A stretch of DNA of 64,000 nucleotides, from contig CAJHNH020002807.1 in assembly GCA_905116865.2 (NCBI GenBank), positions 1 through 64,000 on the forward strand, in the 5' to 3' direction. This document shows positions 24,298 to 36,004 of this stretch, one piece after another (positions within the stretch are counted from its first letter, which is position 1; each line of letters opens with the position of its first letter). This DNA is from Candidula unifasciata. Lineage: Eukaryota; Mollusca; Gastropoda; Stylommatophora; Geomitridae. The position numbers and the translations under genes were made by a program. The notes below the pieces were generated by a model that saw nothing but the letters and a program-made list of their open reading frames with translations, was not told the DNA's origin and did no database searches.

Positions 24298-25496
24298 ATT
24301 TATGAAAGATGCGTTAGGAAAAATCGTAACCATCCTAATAGACATCTTTTAGAAAACTGGGAATACAAACAAAGAATCAAGCACAAATCGGTTTTACACT
24401 GTGTTAATGAAATTCAGGACAGATAGCACCTCCCAGAAAGACGTCAAGGAATTCAGAATGTTGCAAGAAACCTACCACCACATGCTCGCTTTAAAGCTCC
24501 AGAAGTCCGAACTAAATTGGTAGGTGAGGAAACCAAACAGTCCGACCCAATCGCTCTTATGAACTCATCACTAAAGACCGTTGATTCTTACCCCCAAGAA
24601 TGGATACATGTCTATACTGATGGATCAGCATTTAAAGCTACTATTAAAGCAGGTTACGGAATCTACATAGGTTATCCCGATGGATCTGTTGAAGAGACTT
24701 TTGATGCATGCGGGGAATTCTGTTCAAACTATGAAGCTGAAATAATTGCACTGGAAACAGCAGTATACCACCTAAAGACTGTAATGGATGTTTACTCTTC
24801 AAAGGTCCAAAATATTGTCATCTTCACAGATTCAATGTCTGCCCTTCAAGCTCTGGAGGGCAGTGAACGCTGCAGAACTGATATAGCCAAGATAATCCTG
24901 GATGCTGATCAGATTATTACCTCATACAACATCAGAATAGTGATGCAGTGGATTCCAGGTCACTCCGGCACACCAGGTAATGACAGAGCTGACAGATTGG
25001 CAAAGAAAGGAGCAACACAAGAACAACCACCTACAGCGACAACCCTCCAGACAGCAAAAACACTGATAAGAGCTATAAACAAAGAGACTTGGTTGAACAG
25101 ATGGGCCATGGGAGACACTGGAAGAGAGGTTTATAGACATATGTCTGGCCCTGATCCTAATGACAGCATTAACCATCTAACAAGAAGGGACCAGGCCACC
25201 ATCTTCAGACTTAGAACGCAACATACTCCACTCAATGGACGCCTAAACAGAATACAGCCACAACACTCCCCAGAGTGCCAGCTATGTAACTACCCCTACG
25301 AAACTGTTGAACACCATCTCTTAGAGTGCCCAGAACTCAGTGAGACAAGAAGAACGCTACTCCCTCCGAGACCAGACAAGTGGAACACCTTGTACGGAGG
25401 AAAAGAACAGCGTGTGAAAACATGCAAATTCCACTTCATGGCATTGGGCCAAAGGGCGAAAGCTCATGCGCCGCTGGATCGATAACAACAACAACA
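24298..25496 (+). mobile_element. 5'-truncated non-LTR retrotransposon with RNase H, 12-bp target duplication
   Basis: 1199 bp flanked by the direct repeat ACTACATTTAAA (24286-24297 and 25497-25508), with a (CAA)n 3' tail. An open frame at 24427-25485 gives a ribonuclease H domain with all four acidic residues visible (TDGSA, NYEAE, FTDSMSA, GNDRADRLAKKG), then a CQLC...HHLLEC zinc-binding tail. An in-frame TAG at 24424 separates it from upstream linker sequence (RHLLENWEYKQR). RNase H after reverse transcriptase points to an I/Nimb/Jockey-like clade. The reverse transcriptase itself is missing. Confidence 0.88.
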
Positions 25497-25684
25497 ACTA
25501 CATTTAAAGTGACTGAATGAAAGAAACAGCAGAACTGGATTGGTGTATACAAAAGTTATGGGGATATTAGCACTGAAATACTATACCAATGTTCAAACTG
25601 AGCAAAATAATCAATGACTGATTCATTTTATATCTCACTAAACAATTTTAACCAGGTGACAATATTATGTGTACAATTTGAAGT

Positions 25685-25868
25685 CAGTGGATGGATGACT
25701 TCAGTGAATGGATGACTTCAGTGGATAATTGACTTCAGCAGATGGATGACTCCAATGGATGGATGACTCCAGTGGATGGATGACTTCAGTGGATGGATGA
25801 CTTCAGTGGATGGATGACTTCAGTGGAAGGATGACTCCAGCAGATGGATGACTTCAGTGGATGGATGA
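25685..25868. repeat. 17/18-bp array
   Basis: About ten copies of GATGACTTCAGTGGATG. Confidence 0.9.
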
Positions 25869-26460
25869 TACAATTTTGTTGTTGCCAATTACCTAAACTC
25901 TGTAGATAAATAGTCTTTCATGGCAACCACAAACAAAACAAACTGTCAGGAGAGAAATTATTTAGGAAACTATGTTCAGATTTCTGGTGTGAAAACATTT
26001 AAAAATCATTTCATGAGAAAATCAAGACAGCAATAACAGCTGTGAGCACTACTGCTGACAAAAACAATCAATACAGTTACAGTTAGAGTCTGTTGCCTCG
26101 ACCACTGTCAGCCCAACCTGGCACAAGCTGACCAGGCTGGCATCTGTTGTAAGAGCAGCTCTGTTGGTCTGACATGACTTCTGCCAGACTTCCCTGCAGG
26201 ACACTGCTGAAAACTTTATCACTTGGTCAAAAAAAGGTGGAGAAATCTGTCAGAAACTAGAAGGGAGATTGCCAGACGCTGCTGAAAACTTCATCACTTG
26301 GTTGAAAAGGTAGAGAAATCTGACAGAAATTAGACAGAAGATTGCAGGACACTGCTCAGTTCTGGCTTCCCCTGTTAAATAACGACCATTCTATGGGGAT
26401 GCCTACTAGACTAGCCACATCTACTAGCCGCATCACTGGCTGACTGAGCTATGATCATGA
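25869..26460. other. Intron sequence with one ~95-bp duplication
   Basis: No gene. Sequence around 26190-26260 (CACTGCTGAAAACTTTATCA) recurs at 26275-26350. Confidence 0.65.
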
Positions 26461-26549
26461 CAGAAGTTAAGCCATGGGTGGAACGGGGAGCATGAGAGCT
26501 GAAAACAGAACTGAAACAAAACTATTGTTGTAACAATGATGATCTGTAC

Positions 26550-26771
26550 CTGTGCTGAAATCTAGAGCAAATTCTCCGTACTGGTCTCCTCGACTGATGG
26601 AATAGATCAGCTTCTGTCCGTGTGGAGAGATGGCCTTGACAGGTAGCACAGGTGTGGAAGCAGCTACATGTTCTGGGACACTGGCATCATAGACAGACTG
26701 CTCAAACAAGGGGCTGGAGCTGTCAATGATGTGTACATGGACAGCGGCTACTGCAGTCAGTGGAGGTGAGC
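26550..26771 (-). CDS. FAT1-like: Fat-like cadherin exon 10
   Basis: 222 bp, phase 1 at both ends. The acceptor CTGCTAG precedes GCTCACC. With the carried G it reads GSPPLTAVAAVHVHIIDSSS, then PLFEQSVYDASVPEHVA, LIYSISRGDQYGEFALDFST. The linker HIIDSSSPLF lacks the DxNDN motif. The donor CACAG is followed by GTACAG, which is weak. QDRG of exon 9 continues directly into SPPL, as expected in an EC repeat. Downstream lies the longest intron, 14.2 kb. Confidence 0.92.
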
Positions 26772-26794
26772 CTAGCAGACAGACAGCAGCGTTA

Positions 26795-26935
26795 GTTCAA
26801 TATAGCATTATTTCAGTGTATCACTGTTTCAGTGTAACACTGTTTTAGTGTATCACTGTTTCAGTGTATCACTCTTTCAGTGTATCACTGTTTCAGTGTA
26901 TCAGTTTCAGTGTATCATAATTTCAGTGTATCAGG
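26795..26935. repeat. 16-bp array
   Basis: About nine copies of TTTCAGTGTATCACTG, near the exon 10 acceptor. Confidence 0.88.
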
Positions 26936-27455
26936 CCCACCTTCATGCATGTCAACCTCTGTCACTTTTTCCAAAAACCAAACTTTCCATTTCTATTCTC
27001 ATTAATCCATTATGGTGTTTAATATGGCCAAAATATTTCAGTTTCTCAGAAGGAAACAATGGAAGGAAATCAAGGCAATATTTCAGAACAGCAATGTTTA
27101 AACAAAAGAAGAAGAAAAAAGTCCAGCAAGATTGAATTCCTAACTGGGAAGATATCTCTTGTCCATATGTTGACAGCCGCAGGATATGACAAGATCACAT
27201 GACATGGAAGCATACTGTATTTCTGTGACGACATGACCAGATGTCCCAGAAATTTCTAGCTATAAACAGCTTGGCCTTTTACAGGAGGTTGCCAAACCAA
27301 GACCAGTATTTTATGGTTGCTTGTGATTTCACTACACAATTCTATGTTCTGTAGTTTGCCACTGCTTTCTGAATGATCGATCTGATGACACCAATGTTGA
27401 CACCAGCGCAAGTTGGTTTTTTGCCAAATTGGCCACAACATATATCAAACCTGGC
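26936..27455. other. Unique intron sequence
   Basis: About 520 bp, AT-rich, no gene or element recognised. Confidence 0.6.
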
Positions 27456-27459
27456 ACCA

Positions 27460-27690
27460 TGGAATTACGAAGCCCACTGAATTACGAAGCCTACTGAATT
27501 ATGTATGAAGCCCACTAATTATGAAGCCCACTGAATTATGAAGCCCAGTGAATTATGAAGCCCACTGAATTATGAAACCCACTGAATTACAAAGCCCACT
27601 GAATTACAAAGCCCACTGAATTACAAAGCCCACTGAATTATGAAGCCCATTGAATTATGAAGCCCACTGAATTATGAAGCCCACCGACAA
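27460..27690. repeat. 17-bp array
   Basis: About 13 copies of CCCACTGAATTATGAAG. Confidence 0.9.
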
Positions 27691-27787
27691 AGCTAAAGCC
27701 ACAGAGGCTAACGATACATCTGCGACTATACACAATATAATAGAGAGACAGCAAGAAGAAAGAGCTGTGGAACATGCTGGTAATTAC

Positions 27788-27962
27788 CTCTATCTTGTGC
27801 AATCACCTTCAGAACCACCTCCGTGTTGTGGTCCCTGTCCTCCAAATGTTTGACCACAATCTCCCGGGTGTACGGGTTGATGCCAAATGTGCCTCCATGT
27901 GTGTCTGCCAGTAAGTACTTGATTTCACCGTTGTCGCCAATGTCAGGGTCACTTGCAGTCAC
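27788..27962 (-). CDS. FAT1-like: Fat-like cadherin exon 9
   Basis: 175 bp, phase 0 in, phase 1 out. The acceptor TTACACAG precedes GTGACTGCAAG, giving VTASDPDIGDNGEIKYLLAD, then FGINPYTREIVVKHLEDRDH and VVLKVIAQDRG. It carries the DxDxGxNG-like and LxDRD calcium ligands of an EC repeat. The donor AGAG is followed by GTAATT. The acceptor and the first exon bases GTGACT are repeated in the 47-bp array that fills most of the short upstream intron (27963-28615). Confidence 0.92.
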
Positions 27963-28615
27963 CTGTGTAATGTAGAGAACATGGTGATTGGTCAGTGTAG
28001 ATCAGTCATCTGTGTAATGTAGAGAACATGGTGATTGGTCAGTGTAGATCAGTCATCTGTGTAATGTAGAAAACATGGTGATTGGTCAATGTGGATCAGT
28101 CACCTGTGTAATGTAGAGAACATGGTGATTGGTCAATGTAGATCAGTCACCTGTGTAATGTAGAGAACATGGTGACTGGTCAATGTAGATCACTCATCTG
28201 TGTGATGTAAGGACATGGTGACTGGTCAAAGTAGATGGGTCACCTGTGTGATGTAAGGACATGGTGACTGGGTAATGTAGATGGGTCACCTGTTTAATGT
28301 AAGGACATGGTAACTGGGTAATGTAGATGGGTCACCTGTGTGATGTAAGGACATGGTGACTGGGTAATGTAGATAGGTCACCTGTGTAATGTAAGGACAT
28401 GGTGTCTGGTCAATGTAGATGGGTCATCTGTGTGATGTAAGAACATGGTGACTGCTTGACTGCAGTCACCCCCATATTTTCACCATGTCAATGTAGATGG
28501 GTCACCTGTGTGATGTAAGGACATGGTGTCTGGTCAATTTAGATGGGTCACCTGTGTGATGTAAGGACATCATGATAGGTAGGTCACTGTGGGTTAGTCA
28601 CATGTGTAAGGTAAA
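27963..28615. repeat. 47-bp array copying the exon 9 acceptor
   Basis: About 13 units. Minus-strand units read CATTACACAG followed by GTGACTGA or GTGACCCA, matching the exon 9 junction TTACACAG/GTGACTGC. Some units carry AGATGAC and lose the AG/G junction. Confidence 0.92.
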
Positions 28616-28779
28616 GACATCCTGGTATAATATTTAATGGCTTTTCAAACAGCATAAGAAGCTGAGGACTGCCCCAAAATTCAACTTAACTGTATGGCCT
28701 CCGAACATTTGACTAGGCAATAATGAGGAGCAAGAAGAACATCTTTGGCAGTCACTGGTCAGTTCTTTGGACAACAGGA

Positions 28780-28951
28780 CTCCCCAAAAAACACATAAAC
28801 AGAACTCCCCAACAAACAAACAGGACTCCCTAACAAACAAACAGGACTCCCCAACAAACAAACAATCAGGACTTACCAACAAACAAACAGGACTCACTAA
28901 CAAACAAACATAGAGGACTCATCAACCAACAAACAAAGAGGACTGACTCAC
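28780..28951. repeat. ~21-bp array next to the exon 8 donor
   Basis: About eight copies of AACAAACAAACAGGACTCC. On the minus strand some read TTAGTGAGTCCTG, echoing the real donor GTGAGTCAGTCC. Confidence 0.85.
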
Positions 28952-29104
28952 CACTTGAATGACCTGGCCATCAGCAGCACTAGCAGACAGGGTACAGTGG
29001 TAAGGCAGGTTGAGAAACACTGGTGGGTTGTCGTTCTGGTCCAGGATGCTGATGTGTACCACCACGTGAGCTGTCAGGCCACTTCCAGCCTGGCTGTCTT
29101 CGGC
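28952..29104 (-). CDS. FAT1-like: Fat-like cadherin exon 8
   Basis: 153 bp, 51 codons, phase 0 at both ends. The acceptor CACCCAG precedes GCCGAAGAC (AEDSQAGSGLTAHVVVHISI), then the canonical linker ILDQNDNPPVF and LNLPYHCTLSASAADGQVIQ. It joins exon 7 (TVVVK to AEDS) and exon 9 (IQV to VTASDPD) seamlessly. The donor CAAGTG followed by GTGAGTCAG faces an array in which GTGAGTCC recurs (28780-28951). A TG microsatellite lies upstream of the acceptor. Confidence 0.92.
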
Positions 29105-29149
29105 CTGGGTGTGCACATAACATGTGACATTAACATGGTTTATTATGTT

Positions 29150-29250
29150 GCACAATGTGTGTGTGTGTGTGCCTGCATGTGTGTGTGTGTGCCTGCATGT
29201 GTGTGTGTGTGCGTGCGTGTGTGTGTACGTGCGTGTGTGCGTGCGCGCAC
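29150..29250. repeat. TG microsatellite
   Basis: Interrupted (TG)n with GCCTGCA breaks, within the polypyrimidine-like stretch upstream of exon 8. Confidence 0.9.
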
Positions 29251-29329
29251 AGACCGACAGACAGTATATAGTGATATACAATGGAGCACACTTATAGAAA
29301 CATGTCTACAGATGTAGCAGAATCTCAGT

Positions 29330-31135
29330 TATCCAACTCATGACTATCTTGCCTCTCAGCTATCCAACTCATGAATATCCTGCCTCCCCTCTCAGCTATC
29401 CAACTCATGAATATCCTGCCTCCCCTCTCAGCTATCCAACTCATGAATATCCTGCCTCCCCTCTCAGCTATCCAACTCATGAATATCCTGCCTCCACTCT
29501 CTGCTATCCAACTCATGACTATCCTGCCTCACCTCTCAGCTATCCAACTCATGAATATCCTGCCTCCCCTCTCTGATATCCAACTCATGACTATCCTGCC
29601 TCCCCTCTCAGCTATCCAACTCATGACTATCCTGCCTCCCCTCTCAGCTATCCAACTCATGAATATCCTGCCTCTCAGCTATCCAACTCATGAATATCTT
29701 GTCTCCCCTCTCAGCTATCCAACTCATGAATATCCTGCCTCCCCTCTCAGCTATCCAACTCATGAATATCCTGCCTCCATTCTCTGCTATCCAACTCATG
29801 ACTATCCTGCCTCCCCTCTCAGCTATCCAACTCATGAATATCCTGCCTCCCCTCTCAGCTATCCAACTCATGAATATCCTGCCTCCCCTCTCAGCTATCC
29901 AACTCATGAATATCCTGCCTCCCCTCTCAGCTATCCAACTCATGAATATCCTGCCTCCCCTCTTAGCTATCCAACTCATGAATATCCTGCCTCTCAGCTA
30001 TCCAACTCATGAATATCTTGCCTCCCCTCTTAGCTATCCAACTCATGAATATCCTGCCTCCCCTCTCAGCTATCCAACTCATGAATATCTTGCCTCCCCT
30101 CTCAACTATCCAACTCATGAATATCTTGGCTCCCCTCTCAGTTATCCAACCCATGAATATCCTGCCTCTCCTCTCAGCTATCCAACTCATGAATATCTTG
30201 CCTCCCCTCTCAGCTATCCAACTCATGACTATCTTGCCTCTCAGCTATACAACTCATGAATATCCTGCCTCCCCTCTCAGCTATCCAACTCATGAATATC
30301 TTGCCTCCCCTCTCAGCTATCCAACTCATGAATATCCTGTCTCCCCTCTCAGCTATCCAACTCATGAATATCCTGCCTCCACTCTCTGCTATCCAACTCA
30401 TGAATATCCTGCCTCCACTCTCTGCTATCCAACTCATGAATATCCTGCCTCCACTCTCTGCTATCCAACTCATGAATATCCTGCTTCCCCTCTCAGCTAT
30501 CCAACTCATGAATATCCTGCCTCCCCTCTCAGCTATCCAACTCATGAATATCCTGCCTCCCCTCTCAGCTATCCAACTCATGAATATCCTGCCTCCACTC
30601 TCTGCTATCCAACTCATGAATATCCTGCCTCCACTCTCTGCTATCCAACTCATGAATATCCTGCCTCCACTCTCTGCTATCCAACTCATGAATATCCTGC
30701 CTCCCCTCTCAGCTATCCAACTCATGAATATCCTGCCTCCCCTCTCAGCTATCCAACTCATGAATAACCTGCCTCCACTCTCTGCTATCCAACTCATGAA
30801 TATCCTGCCTCCCCTCTCATCTATCCAACTCATGAATATCCTGCCTCCCCTCTCAGCTATCCAACTCATGAATATCCTGCCTCCCCTCTCAGCTATCCAA
30901 CTCATGAATATCCTGCCTCCCCACTCAGCTATCCAACTCATGAATATCCTGCCTTCCCTCTCAGCTATCCAACTCATTACTATTCCCCCTCCCCTCTCAG
31001 CTATCCAACTCATGACTATGCTGCCTCCCCTCTCAGCTATCCAACTCATGAATATCCTGCCTCCCCTCTCAGCTATCCAACTCATAACTATCCAGCCTCC
31101 CCTCTCAACTATCCAACTCATGACTATCCTGCTTA
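29330..31135. repeat. 36-bp array, about 50 units
   Basis: Core CTATCCAACTCATGAATATC. Some units lack the CCCCTCTC block (27-bp type). Triplets of the CTCCACTCTCTG variant occur at 30370-30480 and again at 30590-30700, a 216-bp (six-unit) higher-order spacing. Confidence 0.96.
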
Positions 31136-32150
31136 TCTACTATCTGGCCTAGTTACAGAACACATAAATAATTATTTATCTGTGATACAATGAGGAATCA
31201 TTGACTTTGCAAGTGGGTGTCTGCTACAACTCCGGTGTGCATAATGTCAGTTGAGACATGCAACCTGCTCTTGACTTTACCAGTGTCAGAGGCTAGTTCG
31301 GCTACGTGATGAACGGAGTTGATGATAGTGCATCATCATGTATGAACGAGCTGACCCTCAGTAAAGCTCAGTGTGAGACCGGGCAACTTGACCACGGAGT
31401 AAACTGGGTCGAGTTAACTGGCTAAGCCCAGGTCACACCAGAGCTCGCTGGAGGAGAGTTGTGTGGTAAACATTGGACTGGACGAGACGTAGCGCTTTGA
31501 CTAGGTAAACGTAGTTTTAGTGATGGTTAGATTGAATGGCGTTTGTGGTTAGTATTTTTGAGATATGCTGTGTTTCTATTTAATGTTTTGACGAGATAGT
31601 GTAGAGTTAATGTTCCTTGTATAGTAGACGTTCCACGCAGTATTTGTTAAGCAGCTAGTGAATGTGTGACACGCATTGTTAATGGCGGTAACACAGCCCA
31701 GTCACACTTAGGCCATACACCTTACTTGTGTCACCGAGTCCCGCGTGGCAATAGACGGCGGCTTAGTCAGCACTGATAAACTGTTAGTTTGGAATCATGT
31801 CCTTGGGGATCCATGGGAACGGCTCGGGTTGACCAGTGAATGTAAAGGCTGCTCAACGCCGGCATTCAGGATAAGAACTGCCAACTAGGTTGAGGTGTTA
31901 CTAGTTGTATTGTTCGTTGTACATTAAAGATTATGTTTGTACTCAGCAGGTGCATGTCTTAAGTGTGTCATATGGTAGTGAAGTCTGTTAGCTGGCCTAC
32001 CTAGCGAGCCATAGAAAAAGATTATATAGTAAATTAGGTCGCTGACAACCAGTTGTGTATGTCGCCAAATGAGGAATACAACTGCTTCTGTTCCTGGTTA
32101 TGTTAGTGTAAATTGTTGTTTGGTGTCCTTTGTTGCCTATTTTATTTTGT
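31136..32150. other. Non-repetitive intron sequence, about 1 kb
   Basis: Richer in CpG than its surroundings; no open frame, no array. It directly precedes the Tigger-like remnant and may be non-coding flank of that element or an old LTR; neither could be shown. Confidence 0.5.
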
Positions 32151-32154
32151 TTTC

Positions 32155-32900
32155 CCCTTCAATTAGGGATCAAGAAATTGGAGACAAATGAAAAAATCGT
32201 TTGTAGTGACTTAGAGGAGCAACTATGCTCTGGGGTAATGGTAAAAACTATTGCTTCCCTGCTAGAAGTCAAGAAAGGTACAGTTGGGGACTGGAAGAAA
32301 AACTGAGCAAAAACTGAAAAGTGGTGTACTGTTAAATCTAGTGGAAGTGGAATAAAAGTCGGGCAAACATGGCTGAAAGATAAGCAAAAAGAAGTTGAGG
32401 AACCTCAATTTTTTTCTGTGGCATTAAAACTTTGAAGGAAATGGCTTGCCTGTTGCCGGCTCCATACTGCAGCAAAAACCAGTTGCAATTGATGCAATAA
32501 ATGGAAGGAGAAGACTGAGAATAGACTGCCAGTGACAGATGGTTAGATCAGAGAAAAAGACAGTTCAGTATTACCCAAATACTGTCAGTGGGGAGGTTGA
32601 ATCAGCTGATACAGAAGCTGTTCAACAACTATCTGGTTTTAGATTACTGAAAAGGAGGGAATTTCTGACAATGATATTGTGGAAATGGTGACACAGAATG
32701 ACCTCATAGAAAAGGTATATGGAGCATCTTAAGATGTCGGAAAACATTTCATCCCAGATTGGCAAGTGTTCAAGATGACTGTGACAGCGCTGCAGTACAG
32801 TAGTAAGCAAGAGGAAGTGACCCCAGCTGTTATCTGCTTGCGAAAGTAGAGGGAGATGGTGTCATAGACAAGGACTAGAAGGGTGTCATCAAGGAAGTTT
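32155..32900 (+). pseudogene. Tigger/pogo-type transposase remnant
   Basis: Plus-strand frames read IKKLETNEKIVCSDLEEQ, then IASLLEVKKGTVGDWKKN (a CENP-B type helix-turn-helix), and after frameshifts GNGLPVAGSILQQKPVAID, a Tc5-type DNA-binding motif. Near 32660-32850 follow DNDIVEMVTQNDLIEKVYG and ALQYSSKQEEVTP, resembling the C-terminal end. The DDE catalytic core appears deleted. Stops and frameshifts throughout. Inverted ends were not found. Confidence 0.55.
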
Positions 32901-33450
32901 GCAGAAATTACAAACTGTCAGTCTTGACTCTTTCATCTGACGCCAACCTTTTTCCAATCTATAATAATTTATATTTTAATAATTAATTAAATAAATCTGA
33001 ATAACTTTTTACAGAGTGAAACCTATATTTTACATTAATGTTTTGTTCATTTTAAATATGTGCATATTCATAATGTATGGTGTACATGAGTTATGATTCT
33101 TGCCGTTAAGTTAGACATAATAAAATTTATCTGAAAATGTGTACATTTGTATTTGTGGACCTGTGACTGTAACACTGTTAAAACCTACAGTAAACTACAT
33201 AGGGAAATATTGATAAAGTATTGACCTGTACTAAACGGTGGTTGGAAAATATGAACAAGATCAGGTTTTGGTGTTGAAAATGCTAAGGATGAGGGAGGAA
33301 GTCAGTAAAAATCTGGCCTGCCCCTTCCACCACACTAGGCTGAATAGTCAAGTCTTCTGTTTACAGTTACATTAAATAGAAAAGAACACATGACATGCAT
33401 GCATGTAAACACACAAACAGAGCCATTGAAATACATTGAAAGAAACATAT
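32901..33450. other. AT-rich intron sequence
   Basis: About 550 bp; no gene seen. Confidence 0.6.
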
Positions 33451-33452
33451 TC

Positions 33453-33735
<283 letters not shown>

Positions 33736-33904
33736 AAGAGGTAAGCTCCTGGTTACCTGTGGCCTAGCCACTGCCTGTCTGTAGCCGCTCTCATATCGAT
33801 GACAGAGAAGAGATATTATGCTGGCATAACAGCACATGGCTGGAGTCAGAGAGTACTTGTCCTTTTCTCTTTCAAACTTCACATCTAAGGTTTTGTGTGG
33901 ATTA

Positions 33905-34165
33905 CGGATCAAGACAGGTAATGACAAGACAATATAAGACAGGACAAGATATGATAGTGCAGGATAAGATAAAGCACGAAAGGACAGGATAAGACAGGAC
34001 AAGACAGGACAAGAGAGGGCAAGACAAGACAGGAGAGGACAGGACAAGAGAGGGCAAGACAAGACAGGAGAGAACAGGACAGGACAAGACAGGACAGGAC
34101 AGGAGAGGACAGGACAAGAGAGGGCAAGACAAGGCAAGATAAGACAAGGCAGGACAAGAGTGAGA
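33905..34165. repeat. GACAGGACAA-type simple array
   Basis: Irregular 5-, 10- and 13-bp units (AGGAC, AAGAC) close to the exon 7 donor. Confidence 0.9.
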
Positions 34166-34188
34166 GAGCAGATGAGTGGATGGACTAC

Positions 34189-34396
34189 CTTGACTACCAC
34201 AGTGTAACTGTCCTTCTCCTCCCGGTCAAACTCCACTCCCAGGCTGGACAGAACACCAGAAGTGGGCCCTATGGAGAACAGCTGCTGGTGATTGAGCAAG
34301 GAGAAGCTCACATGACTGTTGATGTCCAGTCCCACAGGCTGGACGATGGTCAGCTGTGTCTCTGTGGCCAGGTTTTCTGGAATACTGGCTGTGTAT
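34189..34396 (-). CDS. FAT1-like: Fat-like cadherin exon 7
   Basis: 208 bp, phase 2 in, phase 0 out. The acceptor CTCTGGCAG precedes ATACACAGCC, which with the AG of exon 6 reads RYTASIPENLATETQL, then GLDINSHVSFSLLN, FSIGPTSGVLSS and VEFDREEKDSYTVVVK. That is one EC repeat up to strand F. The donor GTCAAG followed by GTAGTC is weak. A ~30-bp array starts about 30 bp upstream of the acceptor (34425-34695), and AGGAC-type simple repeats follow the donor. Confidence 0.92.
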
Positions 34397-34424
34397 CTGC
34401 CAGAGAACAATGCAGGGGTTGTCA

Positions 34425-34695
34425 TTGGAATACAACAGTACAGATGTTGTAATAGAAATACAACAAAACAGATGTTTGAATACAACAATACATGTGTTGT
34501 AATTGAAAAAAACAGTACAGTTGTAACTGAAATACAACAATAAAGGTCTTGTAATTGAAATACAACAATACATGAGTTGCAATTGAAAAACAACAATACA
34601 TGTGTTGTAACTGAAAAACAACAAACAGTTGTACATGAAATAAAACAATACAGGTGTTGTAACTGAAATACGACAATACGAATGTTGTAATATAA
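34425..34695. repeat. ~30-bp degenerate array
   Basis: About nine copies around AATACAACAATACATGTGTT, ending about 30 bp from the exon 7 acceptor. Confidence 0.85.
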
Positions 34696-34859
34696 CATAT
34701 ATGTACTTATTTTTCATGTTCACCAGCTGTAAACTCCAGCAGAAAGTTCTGGTTGTTCATCCACTTCTGGACTTTAGTCTTGTTCCAGAACTTGAGTTTT
34801 GTGTGTATATCTGTTTTACAGATCTGGATTCTTTGTATGCACACTGCTGGTTCCTCTCT

Positions 34860-35955
34860 CAACACTAGGGCAAGCACTCAACACTAGGACAAGCGTTCAA
34901 CACTAGGACAAGCACTCAACACTAGGGCAAGCACTCAACACTAGGGCAAGTGATCAACACTAGGACAAGCACTCAACACTAGGACAAGCGTTCAACACTA
35001 GGGCAAGCACTCAACACTAGGGCAAGCACTTAACACTAGGACAAGCGTTCAACACTAGGGCAAGCGTTCAACACTAGGACAAGCGTTCAACACTAGGACA
35101 AGCGTTCAACACTAGGACAAGCGTTCAACACTAGGACAAGCATTCAACACTAGGACAAGCGTTCAACACTAGGACAAGCTTTCAACACTAGGACAAGCAC
35201 TCAACACTAGGACAAGCACTCAACACTAGGGCAAGCACTCAACACTAGGACAAGCGTTCAACACTAGGACAAGCTCTCAACACTAGGGCAAGCTTTCAAC
35301 ACTAGGGCAAGCATTCAACACTAGGGCAAGCACTCAACACTAGGACAAGCACTCAACACTAGGGCAAGCACTCAACACTAGGACAAGCTCTCAACACTAG
35401 GGCAAGCACTCAACACTAGGGCAAGCGTACAACACTAGGACAAGCACTCAACACTAGGACAAGCATTCAACACTAGGGCAAGTGTTCAACACTAGGGCAA
35501 GCTTTCAACACTAGGGCAAGCACTCAACACTAGGGCAAGCCTACAACACTAGGACAAGCATTCAACACTAGGACAAGCATTCAACACTAGGACAAGCATT
35601 CAACACTAGGGCAAGTGTTCAACACTAGGGCAAGCTTTCAACACTAGGGCAAGCACTCAACACTAGGGCAAGCGTACAACACTAGGACAAGCACTCAACA
35701 CTAGGACAAGCATTCAACACTAGGGCAAGCACTCAACACTAGGGCAAGCTTTCAACACTAGGGCAAGCACTCAACACTAGGGCAAGCGTACAACACTAGG
35801 GCAAGCGTACAACACTAGGGCAAGCGTACAACACTAGGGCAAGCGTTCAACACTAGGGCAAGCGTACAACACTAGGGCAAGCGTTCAACACTAGGGCAAG
35901 CTTTCAACACTAGGGCAAGCACTCAACACTGGGGCAAGTGTTCAACACTAGGGTA
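34860..35955. repeat. 19-bp array, about 57 units
   Basis: Core AACACTAGGACAAGCACTC with alternating RG and ACTC/GTTC/TTTC variants. Confidence 0.96.
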
Positions 35956-36004
35956 AGCTGGCTGGTTGACTTGTTCCTCTCTACTATGATGTACAGGGTC
36001 TGAC

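Noticed and set aside
29371..31152. Frames of NILPPLSAIQLM / SWIAERGGRIFM repeats
   Set aside because: 36-bp tandem array; open in several frames at once.
31136..32150. Possible solo LTR
   Set aside because: I could not find matching TG...CA ends with a target duplication.
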